Shown here: positions 6,466 through 7,300 of the stretch, piece by piece | Numbering within the stretch: the stretch's first letter is position 1 | Layout: the number at the start of each line of letters is the position of its first letter | Made by a program: the position numbers and the translations under genes | From: Actinomycetota bacterium | Lineage (GTDB): Bacteria; Actinomycetota; UBA4738 | NCBI GenBank assembly: GCA_005885015.1 | Contig: VAYG01000071.1 | Coordinates: 6,501-13,800 of the forward strand | Length of the DNA stretch: 7,300 bases | Direction of reading: 5' to 3' | Notes under the pieces: model-generated | Database searches by the model: none | The model's input: the letters and a program-made list of their open reading frames with translations, nothing else | What the model was told of the DNA's origin: nothing

Positions 6466-6831
6466 CTAGGTTCCGAGATCATCCCTGGCCGGTGAGGCCA
6501 GTCCCTCCGATGCAGTCGACGGATTCTCCCTCGGACTCTTCCCCGACTGCTTCCTCGTGAGGTCGACCATCGTGTCGGTGGGCTCTTCCTTGTGCAGCCG
6601 GTCCCGAACGGCGGTCCCCGCCTTCTCCACGCCCTGCTGGACGACCGATAGCCCTCGCCGCGCTCCTTCGCTGGCCATGTCCTTGGTCCGCCCTGCGGCC
6701 CGCTGGACCGTCGGGTTGCCGGTGAGCTGGTTCCACCACCGCACGATGTCCTCGTACCGCTGGCGTCCGGCCCGAGCGCCCAGGACGTAGCCCGCCCCGA
6801 AGCCGATGATGAAGCCCATCTTCCGCCCCAT
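6466..6831 (-). CDS. YtxH-like small membrane protein
   Basis: A 121-residue protein on the minus strand, convergent with rpoD. It opens with a Gly-rich hydrophobic segment, MGFIIGFGAGYVLGARAGRQ (residues 5-24), followed by RYEDIVRWW. This GYVLGARAGR-RYE pattern is characteristic of YtxH-type proteins widespread in Actinobacteria: a single N-terminal membrane segment and a cytoplasmic tail. The middle (about 38-80) is a basic, Ala/Gly-rich, probably helical region (NPTVQRAAGRTKDMASEGARRG, VVQQGVEKAGTAVRDRL), and the last 40 residues are polar and likely disordered. Function is not established; some YtxH relatives in Firmicutes are stress-related. The ATG start is supported by a strong Shine-Dalgarno site. 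The stop lies 23 nt from the rpoD stop. Confidence 0.8.
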   Translation of the reverse strand: MGRKMGFIIGFGAGYVLGARAGRQRYEDIVRWWNQLTGNPTVQRAAGRTKDMASEGARRGLSVVQQGVEKAGTAVRDRLHKEEPTDTMVDLTRKQSGKSPRENPSTASEGLASPARDDLGT

Positions 6832-6834
6832 GTC

Positions 6835-6844
6835 GCTCCTTCCT
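6835..6844 (-). promoter_or_regulatory. Ribosome binding site of the YtxH-like gene
   Basis: On the minus strand this reads AGGAAGGAGC, a strong Shine-Dalgarno sequence, with GAC between it and the ATG at 6831. It fixes the start of the gene and shows that the organism uses classical sites as well as apparent leaderless starts. Confidence 0.75.
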
Positions 6845-6909
6845 GCCCCCTCGCTGGTTGTTTCGTTGCCCTCCTGTACCCGATCCTAAACAGAGGGCTC
6901 GAGGGCCGC

Positions 6910-6918
6910 TGCTAGACT
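6910..6918 (+). promoter_or_regulatory. Extended -10 element upstream of tRNA-Asn
   Basis: TGC followed by TAGACT repeats the TGCTAnnnT pattern seen before the DUF218 gene and dgt. It ends 26 nt before the first base of tRNA-Asn, leaving room for a short 5' leader removed by RNase P. No good -35 hexamer is present at the expected distance. Confidence 0.45.
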
Positions 6919-6944
6919 GGCCGCTGGCCGTCTCTGGTCACCTT

Positions 6945-7017
6945 TCCGGGGTAGCTCAACCGGCAGAGCGGGGGCCTGTTAAGCCCAAGGTTGGGAGTTC
7001 GAGTCTCCCCCCCGGAG
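6945..7017 (+). tRNA. tRNA-Asn (anticodon GTT)
   Basis: The 73 bases fold as a full cloverleaf. The acceptor stem pairs TCCGGGG (6945-6951) with CCCCGGA (7010-7016), and the discriminator is G7017. The D stem is GCTC/GAGC around AACCGGCA. The anticodon loop CTGTTAA (6976-6982) places GTT at 6978-6980. The T arm pairs GGGAG with CTCCC around TTCGAGT. A U1-A72 pair with G73 is typical of bacterial tRNA-Asn. The outermost anticodon-stem pair (6971/6987) is a G-A mismatch, the only irregularity. CCA is not encoded (CCG follows the discriminator), so the end must be added enzymatically. Confidence 0.95.
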
Positions 7018-7027
7018 CCGCAGTCGA

Positions 7028-7056
7028 TTCACTGGGAACGGGCCCGGCCGTACACT
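7028..7056 (+). promoter_or_regulatory. Sigma-70 type promoter of the CAT-anticodon tRNA gene
   Basis: TTCACT (7028-7033) and TACACT (7051-7056) are separated by exactly 17 bp, and each matches four of six consensus bases. The -10 ends 8 nt before the tRNA, so the 5' leader would be only a few bases. This suggests the tRNA is transcribed independently of tRNA-Asn. Confidence 0.55.
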
Positions 7057-7064
7057 GCCCCCGA

Positions 7065-7138
7065 GGGGCGGTAGCTCAGTGGGTCAGAGCAGCGGACTCA
7101 TAATCCGCCGGTCGGAGGTTCGAGTCCTCCCCGCCCCA
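7065..7138 (+). tRNA. tRNA with CAT anticodon, probably elongator tRNA-Met
   Basis: The 74 bases fold as a complete cloverleaf. The acceptor stem pairs GGGGCGG (7065-7071) with CCGCCCC (7131-7137), with discriminator A7138. The D stem is GCTC/GAGC around a 9-nt loop. The anticodon stem GCGGA/TCCGC holds the loop CTCATAA with CAT at 7099-7101. The T arm is GGAGG/CCTCC around TTCGAGT. It is not initiator tRNA, because position 1-72 is a G-C pair and the anticodon stem lacks the three consecutive G-C pairs of initiators. It could instead be tRNA-Ile2, in which CAT is modified to lysidine and reads AUA; overall form favours elongator Met. CCA is not encoded. Confidence 0.9.
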
Positions 7139-7153
7139 CTCGGAAACGTGTTT

Positions 7154-7246
7154 GGTTCCGCCTGATGCGTGACACATCGGCTCCGGGTGATGGGTTACGT
7201 GGCTCCGGCTGATGGGTGACACTGGCTCCGCCTGATCCGTGACACT
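7154..7246 (+). repeat. Four imperfect tandem repeats, 22-25 bp period
   Basis: Four direct copies lie at 7154-7178, 7179-7200, 7201-7223 and 7224-7246. The shared core is GGCTCCGSCTGATGSGTGAC, usually ending in ACAC or ACACT. Copy 2 is the most diverged (GGTTACGT in place of GGTGACAC) and copy 1 has GGTTCC at its start. They fill most of the gap between the CAT-anticodon tRNA and the transposase start, end 6 nt before that ATG, and probably belong to the left end of the insertion sequence, for example as transposase-binding or promoter-linked sites. There are no spacers, so this is not a CRISPR array. Confidence 0.85.
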
Positions 7247-7252
7247 CCCGGG

Positions 7253-7300
7253 ATGTTGAGGGAGCTGAGTGTCGTGGAGCAGAGGTACCAAGCAGTGCTC
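7253..7300 (+). CDS. IS481-family transposase, N-terminal 16 codons (3' end outside window)
   Basis: From ATG 7253 the frame reads MLRELSVVEQRYQAVL and stays open to the window edge. The ELSVVEQRYQAVL string is typical of the N-terminus of IS481-family (DDE, integrase-core) transposases, just before their helix-turn-helix domain; that domain and the catalytic residues lie outside the window. The ATG has no clear ribosome binding site. An in-frame GTG at 7274 has GAGGGAG 9 nt upstream and is an alternative start, but it would remove the conserved ELSV. The identification rests on only 16 residues and on the repeats in front. Confidence 0.65.
   Translation, partial: MLRELSVVEQRYQAVL

Larger units (their letters stand above)
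7149..7300 (+). mobile_element. Left end of an IS481-family-like insertion sequence (partial)
   Basis: The region holds the tandem repeats and the beginning of a transposase gene and runs off the window. The left boundary is uncertain: a TGT at 7149-7151, just before the first repeat, is a reasonable guess because many IS ends begin with TG, but the matching right end and target duplication are not in view. The element would lie about 10 bp past the tRNA 3' end. Confidence 0.5.

Noticed and set aside
6883..6888. TAGGAT on the minus strand as a promoter for the YtxH-like gene
   Set aside because: It has no -35 partner and no TGn extension, so it is too weak to call.
6858..7103. Plus-strand frame containing VAQPAERGPVKPKVGSSSLP
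   Set aside because: It is the conceptual translation of tRNA-Asn and its flanks, another common annotation artefact.
7154..7246. Possible CRISPR array
   Set aside because: The repeats are contiguous and diverged with no unique spacers, and no cas gene is present.
7076..7291. Minus-strand frame ending in GGEDSNLRPADYESAALTH
   Set aside because: This peptide is a well-known artefact of translating the complement of a tRNA gene; it overlaps the CAT-anticodon tRNA.

Overview
The window reads as a chromosomal segment of a high-GC, probably deep-branching actinobacterium. The clearest lineage evidence is the primary sigma factor, whose core regions 2 to 4 and C-terminus (SRSQKLRDYLE) closely match actinobacterial HrdB/SigA. 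Other support comes from GTG and TTG starts, a strong GC bias at third codon positions, a YtxH-like small membrane protein of a type common in Actinobacteria, and tRNA genes without an encoded CCA end. The species cannot be named from the sequence.

Layout. Positions 1-2000 hold an envelope-related stretch on the + strand: the 3' end of an unrecognised gene, a predicted lipoprotein of unknown function whose GTG start overlaps the previous stop, and a DUF218 (YdcF/SanA/ElyC-type) membrane-anchored protein. Positions 2059-6442 hold an information-processing block on the same strand: an HD-domain dNTP triphosphohydrolase (dgt), DNA primase (dnaG, TTG start behind a purine-rich ribosome binding site) and the primary sigma factor (rpoD/sigA). 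A perfect hairpin sits at the rpoD stop codon, where rpoD meets a convergent minus-strand gene for a YtxH-like protein (6466-6831). Downstream are two + strand tRNA genes, Asn(GTT) and a CAT-anticodon tRNA (probably elongator Met). The window ends with four imperfect 22-25 bp tandem repeats and the first 16 codons of an apparent IS481-family transposase, i.e. the left side of an insertion sequence next to the tRNA gene.

How the genes fit together. The dgt-dnaG-rpoD block links dNTP pool control, replication priming and housekeeping transcription, and is a variant of the macromolecular-synthesis arrangement. Two genes (DUF218 and dgt) have a TGCTAnnnT extended -10 box ending only 6-7 nt before their GTG start, which predicts leaderless mRNAs; the same motif precedes tRNA-Asn.

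Most of the window is conserved housekeeping sequence, and I do not see a convincing new multi-gene system. The most unusual items are an EF-hand-like loop in an enlarged linker of the sigma factor, the recurring leaderless promoter pattern, and the tandem repeats at the tRNA/IS junction.
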